Virus record (IMG/VR): IMGVR_UViG_3300032242_000965
Span: 24,101 to 88,100 of that record
DNA from: a virus
Reading direction: 5' to 3' (one strand)
Length of the DNA stretch: 64,000 nt
Made by a program: the position numbers and the translations under genes
The notes under the pieces: generated by a model
Database searches by the model: none
Told to the model about the DNA's origin: nothing
The model's input: only the letters and a program-made list of their open reading frames with translations
In this document: piece after piece, positions 31,911-41,157 of the stretch
How the letters are laid out: each line of letters begins with the position of its first letter
Numbering within the stretch: the stretch's first letter is position 1

Positions 31911-32291
31911 TTATAATCTTTCAAGTGGATCCCAAGCCAATGTACTATCATTCCAATAATATTGTATTGTGTCGGTAGACGGGGGTTGTGGTATTGGGGG
32001 TTTCCAAGTCCAATCTGAACTATCCATTGACCAACTGGCATATGGTCTTAATGGATAAAATACATCATTTATTCTATCATACTTTCCACCAATTATTGCA
32101 CTATTTCCCCTAAGCGGTTTACCACCATCCGGTTTGCCGTTTACATCATAATGCATATTACGTCTTGTAAATGGATCAGTTTCTATCCAATTATGCGGAT
32201 CCCCAAATTTACCGGAATCAATAGTATGTTTATCACATATGATAATATTAATCACAATGTTATTGTCGTTGATTTGTGCAAAATGACTCAT
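31911..32291 (-). CDS. Conserved phage tail protein, fibre-assembly or decoration type
   Basis: 126 residues. The start MSHFAQINDNNIVINIIICD, a central GGKPLRGNSAIIGGKYD and PYASWSMDSSDWTWKPP with a Trp-rich end match a family common in T4-like phages of aquatic bacteria, usually next to fibre genes. It lies 12 bases after the glycine-rich adhesin gene. A structural or chaperone role is likely; neither is proven. Confidence 0.7.
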   Translation of the reverse strand: MSHFAQINDNNIVINIIICDKHTIDSGKFGDPHNWIETDPFTRRNMHYDVNGKPDGGKPLRGNSAIIGGKYDRINDVFYPLRPYASWSMDSSDWTWKPPIPQPPSTDTIQYYWNDSTLAWDPLERL

Positions 32292-32303
32292 AAAATTAAA
32301 AAA

Positions 32304-33419
32304 TTAAAAAGTAATAGTTTGTGAAGAATCGGTTATTGCATGGAACCATCTTTTACTAGCACCGCTTCCACTACTAGTAACTGTGCCACCAGTTAATGCT
32401 CGTGCAGACCATACATATGAGATAATAACTATACCTTGATATCCAGAAGTAGTATCTAGTCCACCATTTTTACTTGAACCGCCACCGCCACCTGAACCAT
32501 AATTTGTAGCATTTTGTCCCGGGCCATTACCGCCACCGCCAGAGCCGCCGGTGCCGCTATATGAACCTCCTCCGCCACCTGCGTAGGTTACACCATCTGT
32601 CCAAGTTAGTCCTGGTCCACCGTTATATCCTGAATTAGGTCCGCCTGCGCCACCACCTCCACCAATGCCTCCACCGCCACCATCATTTCCATATGCAGGT
32701 TGATTGCCAAAATTTCCAGATGTAGGTTTTGGTTGTGTTGAATAGCCGCCGCGTGGGCCACCTGATCCTCTATGACCTGAACTGCCGCCACCAGAGCCTC
32801 CATCACCACCAGCCATATCGTCTGAGCCTCCACCTAAGCCGCCGCCTATTGCAGTATAACCAAATGCAACAGTACTTCCGCCGTTACCCCCGACACCTCC
32901 GGATCCTATAGTAAATGAATATGATCCTCTAGGAAGATTAAAATTCGCATCAATTAAACCACCGGCGCCACCTCCACCGTTTTCCGCATTATTATCACTA
33001 CCTTGACGAGCATGTCCACCGCCACCACCGCCAAGTATTAATACATTTACAGGAAGTGGATTAGGTACACAAGTATTAGAACCATATGTAATATCTGTAT
33101 AGGTACCGTATGTGCCGTCATTTTTTATAGTATATAAATCAGAACCTGAGCAAGTTGCAGCTGGTTGTCCAGTTACCGAACCATATGGTTCGGGGCCTGC
33201 TTTGCCACGTAGTTGACTCATTGAAATATTAGTTCCAGACGGTGAGGCAGCACCACCATTATTAGCTAGTCTTCTGACTAACGGGTCATTAAATGATATA
33301 GGTAATAGAACATTATTAACTGAGTAATTGGTATCCCCATTACTATTTTGAGCGACATTTAATACTCCTCTAACATTGGAAATTGATAACGCTGCTGGGG
33401 AGGCTGTGGTTGTAGTCAT
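32304..33419 (-). CDS. Glycine-rich adhesin-like tail tip protein
   Basis: 371 residues. The middle (about 128-330) is dense in glycine runs (LILGGGGGGHARQG, GGGGAGGLID, GGGSYSGTGGSGGGG) separated by short variable loops, the pattern of polyglycine-II sandwich adhesins such as the gp38 adhesin of T-even-like phages. The N-terminal part (FNDPLVRRLANNGG, ISMSQLRGKAG) is a motif seen in phage structural proteins; the C-terminal ~40 residues are aromatic and probably capping. It would contact the host receptor. A late octamer lies 5 bases before the ATG, and the start overlaps the upstream gene by 50 bases. Confidence 0.75.
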   Translation of the reverse strand: MTTTTASPAALSISNVRGVLNVAQNSNGDTNYSVNNVLLPISFNDPLVRRLANNGGAASPSGTNISMSQLRGKAGPEPYGSVTGQPAATCSGSDLYTIKNDGTYGTYTDITYGSNTCVPNPLPVNVLILGGGGGGHARQGSDNNAENGGGGAGGLIDANFNLPRGSYSFTIGSGGVGGNGGSTVAFGYTAIGGGLGGGSDDMAGGDGGSGGGSSGHRGSGGPRGGYSTQPKPTSGNFGNQPAYGNDGGGGGIGGGGGAGGPNSGYNGGPGLTWTDGVTYAGGGGGSYSGTGGSGGGGNGPGQNATNYGSGGGGGSSKNGGLDTTSGYQGIVIISYVWSARALTGGTVTSSGSGASKRWFHAITDSSQTITF

Positions 33420-35361
33420 TCATATATTTATCACAGTAATGCTGGTACAACCATGCCCAGTCATAAGTTAACATGAGTTTTTCTAATCCCCCGTTAACAG
33501 AATCATAGTATTCCATAGCATTTTTTGCACCTAGAATACTCATATTTCCATAATTACCATTACCCACTGTACTCCAACACTCTAGTCTATGCTTGGATTC
33601 CTCATCATTATAGTATTTCAACTTAATACATTCTCTGAAACTAGTTCTCCAGGTATCATATTCGCTTGAATTATATGTGCTAACACCGCTGTTAATTTTT
33701 ACTACTTCAGTGGGACTATCCATAGTATAATCTAATCTCTTGACTTCGGTATTCAATGTAAGTTTACGATTATTTGCTACTATTGCTTGATGTCCATATT
33801 CTAATCCATTGACTGGGTTGGTGCAAGTAAAGATATAGTGACGACTAGATTTCATTCTATTTGGTTGCCAACTAAAGTCAAAGTCATCATTTACTTTTAA
33901 CTTAGCGTTAACTAAAAAGTACCATGGTGTGGTTGATATATTTGCTGCGGCATGTTGGCTTTTAACTCGACCAACAACTCTATCAATTCTATGTATCTTG
34001 TTAGGTAGATTCTTTGTAATCTCTACCAAATGATTATAGTTGTCTTCAGCACAACTCTCCCCATTACTAAAGAATACAATGTCTAATGGTTCTACTTTAG
34101 TAGGGTATCTATGATAAAAAACTTCATGGTAGTCTGATAGTTTATCATATAACTTATAAACCACATCACTGGGTACTATTGCTTCACATTCATTGAGTAT
34201 ATGTAGATATGGTTTGTTTTCAGTATTCGGTAGTATATTTTTATAATCTAATGTAGGTGTACCTACATAAAAATGTACGTACTTACATGAAAACTGATGA
34301 TTTACTACCTCATCAAATATACTATCTATGCATGGTACTTGATTTATAGATAGTTTAGCAACTATATCAGTCATATATTTTGTACCTACACTATCACGTT
34401 GCCTATAGATAATTGTAGGCATACTCTCAGGAGTAAAATATTCATTACCAAATACATATGTATATGGTTCTTCCGTTTCATCGGGGTGCCAACTATAATC
34501 AAAATCATTTACACATTCTACAACTCTAAACTTTTTTGGCATAGGTAAACGTGTTGCGGTTTGTATATCACAATATTTCTTAACAGTGGCATTACGCATA
34601 CTATATATTGGTCCACCTGTCTTTTGCCATTGTGTGCCGAACTCATACATATAAGGTGGTTCAGTATCATCTGGATGCCAACTAAAATCAAAACTATCCA
34701 TGTCAATGCTTTCAGGAATAGTCCATCGTCTTAAACTAGGTAATCGGGTAGCAACTTGAATGTCATTATATTTTATAACTGATGCATCATCAGGTGTATA
34801 TCTTGGTCCACCTGTCTTTTGCCATTGTGTTCCGAACTGATGTATCAGACTAGGCTCATGTGGATGTGGTCTCCAACTATAATCAAAGTCTTCACTAATA
34901 TCATCTGGTATATACCAACGTTCTATTTCAGGCAATAACATTGCCTTGATATCATACATGTATTTCTTTTCTGTTGCACCTTTAACACGATATTGAAATG
35001 AAGGCATGGTATCAACATCATACCATTGATTACCAAATACATAGATAAAGGGTGGCTCGGTATCGTCTGGGTGCCAACTATAGTCAACTGTACAGTTATT
35101 GATTAATGGACGCCAACAACGATTATTAGTATCAGGCAGTCTTCTTGCTATCTGATGGCTTTGATATTTGATACCTTCACTTTCAGGTATAACGAATCTT
35201 GGTCCACCTGTCTTTTGATGTTGTGTTCCAAACTGATGTATATAAGGTCTATCATATGGATCCGGGCGCCAAGTAAAATCAAATTCACTTGTATCTAAAA
35301 AATCAGGGACTTCCCAATATCCTTGCTTGAACAATTCAAGTCTACGACTAACATCTATCAT
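33370..35361 (-). CDS. 65-residue-repeat protein fused to a glycosyltransferase-like domain
   Basis: 663 residues. Five N-terminal repeats are marked by Trp31, 96, 163, 228 and 291 in the pattern DFDYSWHPDxTEPPYxYxFG, alternating GTQWQKTGGP and GNQWYDVDTMP versions, with a period of 63-67 residues. A sixth partial copy (DFDFSWQPN) lies near residue 500. The C-terminal half (LDIVFFSNGESCAEDNYNHL, HRIDRVVGRVKSQHAAANIS, NPVNGLEYGHQAI, TWRTSFRECIKL) corresponds motif by motif to the protein at 39184-40131. Repeats may bind a glycan. The ATG overlaps the carbamoyltransferase stop (ATGA). Function is inferred from the cluster. Confidence 0.7.
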   Translation of the reverse strand: MIDVSRRLELFKQGYWEVPDFLDTSEFDFTWRPDPYDRPYIHQFGTQHQKTGGPRFVIPESEGIKYQSHQIARRLPDTNNRCWRPLINNCTVDYSWHPDDTEPPFIYVFGNQWYDVDTMPSFQYRVKGATEKKYMYDIKAMLLPEIERWYIPDDISEDFDYSWRPHPHEPSLIHQFGTQWQKTGGPRYTPDDASVIKYNDIQVATRLPSLRRWTIPESIDMDSFDFSWHPDDTEPPYMYEFGTQWQKTGGPIYSMRNATVKKYCDIQTATRLPMPKKFRVVECVNDFDYSWHPDETEEPYTYVFGNEYFTPESMPTIIYRQRDSVGTKYMTDIVAKLSINQVPCIDSIFDEVVNHQFSCKYVHFYVGTPTLDYKNILPNTENKPYLHILNECEAIVPSDVVYKLYDKLSDYHEVFYHRYPTKVEPLDIVFFSNGESCAEDNYNHLVEITKNLPNKIHRIDRVVGRVKSQHAAANISTTPWYFLVNAKLKVNDDFDFSWQPNRMKSSRHYIFTCTNPVNGLEYGHQAIVANNRKLTLNTEVKRLDYTMDSPTEVVKINSGVSTYNSSEYDTWRTSFRECIKLKYYNDEESKHRLECWSTVGNGNYGNMSILGAKNAMEYYDSVNGGLEKLMLTYDWAWLYQHYCDKYMNDYNHSLPSSVINFQC
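33425..33432 (-). promoter_or_regulatory. T4-type late promoter octamer, GATAAATA
   Basis: GATAAATA on the minus strand inside the 3' end of the repeat-protein gene, 5 bases (TATGA) before the adhesin ATG at 33419. Confidence 0.5.
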
Positions 35362-36836
35362 GTGTGTACTTTAATACCATACATCTTTTCAAAACGTCTT
35401 GCGTCACCTTTGTCGTTGACCATAGGCTCACCACGTATGTTTAAACTTGTATTAAGTAACATAGGACATTCTGTCATTACATACCATTTTTCAAGGAGTT
35501 CTCGTATTCCGCTTCCATCATTAGGGACAGTTTGTACACGACTAGTCCCGTCAACATGAACGATAGCAGGAAATAAGTCAGGATTCCTACAAGTAGCGAC
35601 TGATTGCATATACCTACTGTTATTGAAACCACGAGGCATAACAAAATACTGATTAGCATACTCTTCCAGAATAACTGGCGCAAAGGGTCTGAACTTTTGT
35701 CTGCGTTTAATTTCATTTACTTTCTCCTTAATTTCATTACCTCTAGGGTCTGCTAATAGACTACGATTACCTAATGCTCTAGGACCAAACTCTGCTCTAC
35801 CATTAGCAACACCTACTATGTCGCCTCTAAGCAAACTATCAAGTAATTTATTAACAGGATATTTACCTTTTATATCATATCCTAGAAATGCATCTTTCCA
35901 ATCAAGTTTATAATTGAAGCCTAAGGCAGCAGCACCTAAACTACTACCGGCATCCCCTGGATTAGGCATAATCCAAATATTATCAAAATGTTTACTTAGA
36001 TATTGGTTTGCTACACAATTTAATGCAACACCGCCACCATATACTAAATTTCTACTTTCACCGATTATTCTAGCACGTTGCATTACATTATGAATCAATT
36101 TTTCAACTATATATTGACTACTTGTTGCAATATCAATATTGTCTGCACCTTCTAAAAAATCATCAGACACACCTATGTGTAGATTATGTTTGAATTCTAT
36201 GTCTGTACTAGAAATCAATAATTGGTCATACATATCTATGTATTCAGACATGTCTCCATATGCAGCCATGCCCATTAGAATATATTCTTCTTCATTGGGT
36301 TTTAGTCCCACACGCTTAGTCATTGCACTATAGAATAGTCCTATACTGTTTGGATATCGTTGACTCCATAACTTAGTGTAATTAGGGCCTTTATTAGTAT
36401 AACGTGCATCCCAAATACTAATAGTATCGAACTCACCTATAGCATCAATAATAACTACAGTAGCATCAACAAAACTACTAGTTTGAAATCCTGCTGCCGC
36501 ATGTGTCAAATGATGTCCATGTGTATGTATTTTTCTATTCTCAAACATATTGTGAATATCATTACCTATAATATTCTTGGCAAATAATGTATTGAATCTA
36601 GGTTTCTGTCCTGCACGTAGTTGACGTAGGTATTTTAGTGTTGGGTTTTCATAGTAATGAAGTTCATAGTCATCACTAATATATGACAATGCATCCTCTA
36701 CTAATCGTGGGTGTAGATTCTTATCATTTTTAATCTTGCTGTATCGTTCACTATGCCCGGCAAAAACTATGTTGCCACCACTGATAACACTTATACTAGC
36801 ATCGTGAAAGCCTGCGCTAATTCCTATGTAATCCAT
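35358..36836 (-). CDS. Carbamoyltransferase (NodU/CmcH family)
   Basis: 492 residues. The N-terminal Kae1/HypF-like domain begins MDYIGISAGFHDASISVI and has the metal-binding HHLTH (H108, H112), an acidic VVIIDAIGEFD and GGVALNC for nucleotide binding. The C-terminal half has GRAEFGPRALGNRSLLADPR, the family signature. It transfers a carbamoyl group from carbamoyl phosphate, with ATP, to a hydroxyl of a sugar or other small molecule. Its neighbours are sugar-modifying enzymes, so a carbamoylated glycan on the virion or the host surface is likely, though nucleotide hypermodification cannot be excluded. Confidence 0.9.
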   Translation of the reverse strand: MDYIGISAGFHDASISVISGGNIVFAGHSERYSKIKNDKNLHPRLVEDALSYISDDYELHYYENPTLKYLRQLRAGQKPRFNTLFAKNIIGNDIHNMFENRKIHTHGHHLTHAAAGFQTSSFVDATVVIIDAIGEFDTISIWDARYTNKGPNYTKLWSQRYPNSIGLFYSAMTKRVGLKPNEEEYILMGMAAYGDMSEYIDMYDQLLISSTDIEFKHNLHIGVSDDFLEGADNIDIATSSQYIVEKLIHNVMQRARIIGESRNLVYGGGVALNCVANQYLSKHFDNIWIMPNPGDAGSSLGAAALGFNYKLDWKDAFLGYDIKGKYPVNKLLDSLLRGDIVGVANGRAEFGPRALGNRSLLADPRGNEIKEKVNEIKRRQKFRPFAPVILEEYANQYFVMPRGFNNSRYMQSVATCRNPDLFPAIVHVDGTSRVQTVPNDGSGIRELLEKWYVMTECPMLLNTSLNIRGEPMVNDKGDARRFEKMYGIKVHT

Positions 36837-36837
36837 A

Positions 36838-36939
36838 TCAATATATAAATGGGTCTTTTTTCTTCAACTCTTTGAGTCGTTTACGATACTTATACTCTCT
36901 AAGTATATTCTGATATATTCTCTTAAAAAACTCAATCAT
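36838..36939 (-). CDS. Basic microprotein of 33 residues
   Basis: The ATG at 36939 overlaps the SGNH gene stop (ATGA) with GAGG 11 bases upstream. The product is a strongly basic amphipathic helix (KRIYQNILREYKYRKRLKEL). It ends just before the carbamoyltransferase ATG. Possibly a regulatory or coupling peptide; function unknown. Confidence 0.5.
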   Translation of the reverse strand: MIEFFKRIYQNILREYKYRKRLKELKKKDPFIY

Positions 36940-37766
36940 TTTATTACCTCAAAAAATTTAGTCACTACCGAGTCTTGGTGTAGATTTCCCGGATGCGATA
37001 TTATACCGTTTTTACCGTTCTTATGTTTATTCATATCTCTTGCACGATTCATATGTATAGATTCCGGATATTCAAAATTTTCATAGTACAGTGGGATATC
37101 TGCATAAACTGTAGGATATCTGTCAGTAAATTTACTTTTTTCCATATCCTGACAGGAACTCATTTCAAATAACGGAATATTTGCCAAATCACATATTAGC
37201 TTAATAGTTTTTCGAATGTTATCAAATCTATTGAAAACTTGATGATCCATAACAATAAAATCTTCATATGTTCTTTTCCAATGATTGTTTGTTATAAGGT
37301 TTGGTAACAAAAAACTTACACAGGTATCATCTAACCAGTAGAAATTACGATAGACTGGAGGCCAGTTTATAAAAACTACTTTTGGTTTCTTAGGTGCATT
37401 AGTCATTAAATTTATAAAATTATAATATACAAAATCAACACTACTACCACTTATACTTGCATTAACATAGTCAACATTAGCCTGTTGTGCTATTTTATAA
37501 AAAAATGTATCTGTTACATGTAACCCTATCCCAACTGTAAAACTACAACCGAAAAAAGCATAGTAGTTATCATAGTCAACATCTTCTAACTCTTTCATTC
37601 TATAACCCAATTTGTTAAACTTATATGTTATTGGGTTATTGTAGTAATACCAATCAGATCCATATAACTTCATATTACGATTATATAATTCTTCTGTGTC
37701 AGTCAACGCAAAGGGAATTTCAATCGAAATTAAGTCTATATGAGGTGATTTTAACAAAATATCCAT
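36936..37766 (-). CDS. SGNH/GDSL-hydrolase-like protein
   Basis: 276 residues from the ATG at 37766, which overlaps the upstream stop (ATGA). Block I is FFGCSFTVGIG with Ser75 as the nucleophile candidate (a GCS version of GDS). A Gly/Asn block follows (NASISGSSVDFVYYNF), and a late ISHPGNLHQ stretch with a preceding Asp could supply the D-x-x-H dyad. SGNH enzymes de-esterify or esterify sugars and lipids; in this cluster O-acetyl removal or transfer on a glycan is likely. The motifs are weak enough that other activities remain possible. Confidence 0.65.
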   Translation of the reverse strand: MDILLKSPHIDLISIEIPFALTDTEELYNRNMKLYGSDWYYYNNPITYKFNKLGYRMKELEDVDYDNYYAFFGCSFTVGIGLHVTDTFFYKIAQQANVDYVNASISGSSVDFVYYNFINLMTNAPKKPKVVFINWPPVYRNFYWLDDTCVSFLLPNLITNNHWKRTYEDFIVMDHQVFNRFDNIRKTIKLICDLANIPLFEMSSCQDMEKSKFTDRYPTVYADIPLYYENFEYPESIHMNRARDMNKHKNGKNGIISHPGNLHQDSVVTKFFEVIK

Positions 37767-39184
37767 CACAACCCTTTGAACTCATTATACATAGGAACTA
37801 ATTCAGGATATGTCTCAGTAAAGTTTGTTCCCCTGCGTCTATCATGTTCATCTACAAATGTAACAAAATCTTTACGTTTTGTATTAATGTTAACACTAGG
37901 AGAATTCAATTCTGTTTGTATAATATTATAAATTCTACGCAATTTGTAAATCTCATGTTCATAGAATCCTTTGTACTCTTCTCCGGGTACATTAGTTTCT
38001 TGATTATCTTCCATGAACTTAATTTGTTCTTCTACATAATGTAATAACGATTCTGGTATAATGTAACTTGCTTGATGTTCAGGGTGACGTAGATAAGGCA
38101 TATCTAGCACAATAGGAGTTCTATGATTTTGATATGCAACATGTCTATACTTCAATCTTAGTTGTAGCACATCATTTAGAAATTTAGTATAGCTAGGAAT
38201 GCTTAGTATATTATATGTACTCATTAAACTAATAGCAGCGCCGGGTACTTCATTAATCATGCGTTCAATGTTATGTAGCCATTGATTATAGTTCATTCCA
38301 TAACGTATATACTCAGCCTGTGCTCCATGTGCCTCTGCAGAGGTAAAAATTTGTAAATGCATTACTTTCTTACCCTCTTGTATAATCTTTAGTTTTTCAA
38401 TAAACTTATCATACAGTTCATCCGGCACATTCATATTAGTGTTTACACTAAATGTTAAATTGGGGTTAGGATTCTCAATGATATAGTCAAGTACTTTGAA
38501 TGTGTTTTTACTTAATAAAGGTTCTCCACCTGTAATACGAAACTGTTTTAATTCGTTATACATAGTAGGCCACCAACGCCAAAACGCTTCTACATAAGGA
38601 TTATCTTGATTGTTGGGTATAGGCATTTGTTGATTCTGTTTGAACCAATCTAAGTTATTAAATTTAGTTGTAGTAGGATAAGCGCCATATCGTTCAATTT
38701 CTTCCATCCATTGACTACTGATATTAGGACTACAGTAACTACATTTAAAGTTACACACACTACTGAAACTAACTTCTACATAACTAGGATCAACATTATC
38801 ATCCCAAGGCTTACTAGCAATGTCTTGTATATGACCATGTGCCCAAGTAGTGTCAGCACTTTTATAAGTTCTATCACTATATCTATTACCACTATCTTCT
38901 GCTCTCCAACAATAGTCACATTCGCTAGGACGCACGCCTTCAAGCATTAGTTTACGTTGGCTCTTTTTGAATTCTGTATTATGTAGTGCGGTTGGATTCT
39001 TGCGTAGTTCTTCTAATGGAACTACGTGTGTACCTGGGTGATGACAACTATGTGTATGTCCGTTTTGTAAGTGTAGTGTAACTTGCTTCCATTTAGCTAC
39101 ACAAAAACTAGAACTTACCTTGTTTAACTCAACATAAGTATTTTCTAAATGTTCTGCGTATTCTTCTTCTTTTGTTTTTTTCAT
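37766..39184 (-). CDS. Radical SAM protein with N-terminal Cys-rich (twitch/SPASM-like) region
   Basis: 472 residues from the ATG at 39184, which overlaps the upstream TAA; a TTG at 39190 is the alternative. The radical SAM core has CNFKCSYC (cysteines at about 144, 148, 151) and ITGGEPLL. Before the core, FCVAKWK, SCHHPGTH and SECDYCWRAEDS form an auxiliary-cluster-type segment placed N-terminally. This shape is frequent in phages and in sugar-modifying loci. It may dehydrogenate or epimerise a sugar or modify a peptide; the substrate is unknown. Confidence 0.82.
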   Translation of the reverse strand: MKKTKEEEYAEHLENTYVELNKVSSSFCVAKWKQVTLHLQNGHTHSCHHPGTHVVPLEELRKNPTALHNTEFKKSQRKLMLEGVRPSECDYCWRAEDSGNRYSDRTYKSADTTWAHGHIQDIASKPWDDNVDPSYVEVSFSSVCNFKCSYCSPNISSQWMEEIERYGAYPTTTKFNNLDWFKQNQQMPIPNNQDNPYVEAFWRWWPTMYNELKQFRITGGEPLLSKNTFKVLDYIIENPNPNLTFSVNTNMNVPDELYDKFIEKLKIIQEGKKVMHLQIFTSAEAHGAQAEYIRYGMNYNQWLHNIERMINEVPGAAISLMSTYNILSIPSYTKFLNDVLQLRLKYRHVAYQNHRTPIVLDMPYLRHPEHQASYIIPESLLHYVEEQIKFMEDNQETNVPGEEYKGFYEHEIYKLRRIYNIIQTELNSPSVNINTKRKDFVTFVDEHDRRRGTNFTETYPELVPMYNEFKGL

Positions 39185-40131
39185 TACCAACCTTCTAATT
39201 TTCTGATTATATCAATCTCTCTCACTAGAGGTCCTTGATTATATCTATCATTGTTATAATTACGTTTAAAGAATTTACTTTGCATTTTGTCAAAGGTGCA
39301 CATTGGTAATCCTAATTTATCACTCAACGGTACACCTATCATAGTCATCTCACGCATAGTATCTTTATCTTTATATTCTTCCCACATCGCTATAAAATTA
39401 TCAAACCATTGCACATTCTTTGCATCCCAATCTGTAAGCATAGTCATATATGTACCTAGTCTTGCACCGTAGATTGCCCAATCACCATTCTCTACATCCA
39501 TACCCACATTATGCCATATAGTTAAATTATTAAGATTGCGACCTGCAACTTTACGTTTAAAATCTTCTATAGATGGCTTTACTCCACCATCTAAGCACAT
39601 CTTTACACCTTCACGGAAGCCAGCACGCCAGGCTTGAAAGGGAGTATAGTTGGGATATGTCGTGCTATAACAATCATTCATACTCCAGTATAAAGTATTT
39701 TTATAATCTAAACAAAAGTCAATAGTACTATCATCACTGCCGTCGCTATTCTCATGTGTACGCATGTTCATTACATACTCTTTAGTCCATGAACTCATGC
39801 CACCATTACCATATACTAATCCATTAATGTTGTTAATTGCCTTCCAACGATACTGTGCTTGTTTGTATATAGGATCTTTGTCAGTAAAATCTAATACAAG
39901 ATTAAAGAATTTTAAATCAGGTAAGTTGTCACCGTCAATTAATATAAATCGTTCTGTGTCACTTGCTTCTGCCGCTGCCTTGTGTGCCGCGTCACTACCC
40001 TTAACACCATCAACCCTACGTGCCCATGGAACCATATTCTTTATCTTAACCCAGAATTCTTCTTTCTGTGGTTCATCATATGACAGGTATATACAATCTA
40101 AATCAGTAATATCAACAATGTCTTGGCTCAT
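39184..40131 (-). CDS. Glycosyltransferase-like protein (GT-A type)
   Basis: 315 residues from the ATG at 40131, chosen because it overlaps the upstream stop as ATGA; a longer frame reaches 40149. The start LDCIYLSYDEPQKEEFW, RRVDGVKGSDAAHKAAAEAS, and RFILIDGDNLPD (a DxD-like metal site, D-G-D) match nucleotide-sugar transferases. NGLVYGNGGM and FQAWRAGFREGVKM recur in the C-terminal domain of the 663-residue repeat protein, so the two share a family. Probably transfers a sugar to a phage or host glycan; donor and acceptor unknown. Confidence 0.75.
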   Translation of the reverse strand: MSQDIVDITDLDCIYLSYDEPQKEEFWVKIKNMVPWARRVDGVKGSDAAHKAAAEASDTERFILIDGDNLPDLKFFNLVLDFTDKDPIYKQAQYRWKAINNINGLVYGNGGMSSWTKEYVMNMRTHENSDGSDDSTIDFCLDYKNTLYWSMNDCYSTTYPNYTPFQAWRAGFREGVKMCLDGGVKPSIEDFKRKVAGRNLNNLTIWHNVGMDVENGDWAIYGARLGTYMTMLTDWDAKNVQWFDNFIAMWEEYKDKDTMREMTMIGVPLSDKLGLPMCTFDKMQSKFFKRNYNNDRYNQGPLVREIDIIRKLEGW

Positions 40132-40406
40132 AGAATCTTTTCTTCCCATGTTATTGTTTCATCAATGTAGTTTTCATCAACTATAATGCACACATCTTCA
40201 ATGGCGCAAACTGTTCCTGTAATACCGGGAACTAATTTAATAACAATATTCTGAGGTTTAACTACTTTACCATCAATGACTTTTACATCTGTTCTACCTT
40301 CTGCAAAAGTTTGTTTATCGATTACTATATAGTTACCCTCGAGGTTCTCACAAGTATAACATATATAATCACCGTTGTCATCATAATAAAGTCTCAATTC
40401 AACCAT
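40128..40406 (-). CDS. Conserved phage protein of unknown function
   Basis: 92 residues, beta-rich (RLYYDDNGDYICYTCENLEG, then VIDKQTFAEGRTDVKVIDG). It overlaps both neighbours. I associate the pattern with a family found in aquatic T4-like phages, without a known function. Two close Cys (CYTC) could bind metal. Confidence 0.65.
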   Translation of the reverse strand: MVELRLYYDDNGDYICYTCENLEGNYIVIDKQTFAEGRTDVKVIDGKVVKPQNIVIKLVPGITGTVCAIEDVCIIVDENYIDETITWEEKIL

Positions 40407-41157
40407 AATATTTCCCTAAAGTTTTACTAAAGTCTTTAATATGATAATGAAATGGGTAACGTTGTGGGAAAGTATTTACCTTGAAACTATCTTCAGTAAG
40501 TTCATATACTAGTTCATCTGTCCAATTGTCTCTTGTTAGATAGTTTACATGTTTCTTCATATGAACCATACTCATTTGTGTAAAATTGGATAGTGTGCAA
40601 TTTTCTATCCCAATAAGGTGTGCAGCTATACTATATACCCAATCAGTGGTAGCAGGTTCGTCACTGGCACACTTTAAGATTTTCTTATAGTCTTCCCAAT
40701 TTTCAAAAATATTCCTAACTAACTTATAGAAGTATTCTGCATTATCTGATTTTTTAAAATAAGTGATTGCATTATATACATCAGGTAGTTCATTGTCTAT
40801 AATGAATCCTCGATATGCTTTAACATCTGATATTTCATTTTTAAAATTACGGATAGTAGAGCATATTACTAAATCTTTTTGCATCAATATGTCCCACCAA
40901 TAGTCTATATTACTAGGTATAATCATGTCTGCTTCTAATTTGATTGTATATTCATATGGGCTAGCCTCATACACTTGCCAATCATTGATAAGTTTCCAAT
41001 CACTATCAGGTGCTAAATCACCATGTGGTAAATCAGTAATAATGGTTATATTTGCATCTGGCATTATTTTTAGAATGCTATCCTTTAATACTTCTGCACA
41101 ACTAACATAATCAGTTGACTTAGTATTTTGTGCCAGTATGACATAACCCCTATTCAT
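40399..41157 (-). CDS. Glycosyltransferase-like protein
   Basis: 252 residues, GT-A-like. The start (RGYVILAQNTKSTDYVSCAE) and a KLEADMIIPS stretch (E-A-D as the DxD-type site, near residue 75) parallel LDTDYLVN of the adjacent 262-residue protein, its likely paralogue. Trp/His-rich C-terminal part (MVHMKKHVNYLT). It overlaps the next gene by 8 bases. Probably part of glycan synthesis; family call is moderate. Confidence 0.65.
   Translation of the reverse strand: MNRGYVILAQNTKSTDYVSCAEVLKDSILKIMPDANITIITDLPHGDLAPDSDWKLINDWQVYEASPYEYTIKLEADMIIPSNIDYWWDILMQKDLVICSTIRNFKNEISDVKAYRGFIIDNELPDVYNAITYFKKSDNAEYFYKLVRNIFENWEDYKKILKCASDEPATTDWVYSIAAHLIGIENCTLSNFTQMSMVHMKKHVNYLTRDNWTDELVYELTEDSFKVNTFPQRYPFHYHIKDFSKTLGKYYG

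Noticed and set aside
32606-32911. Open frames on both strands inside the glycine-rich adhesin
   Set aside because: Glycine-codon bias removes stops in other frames; low-complexity products without ribosome sites.
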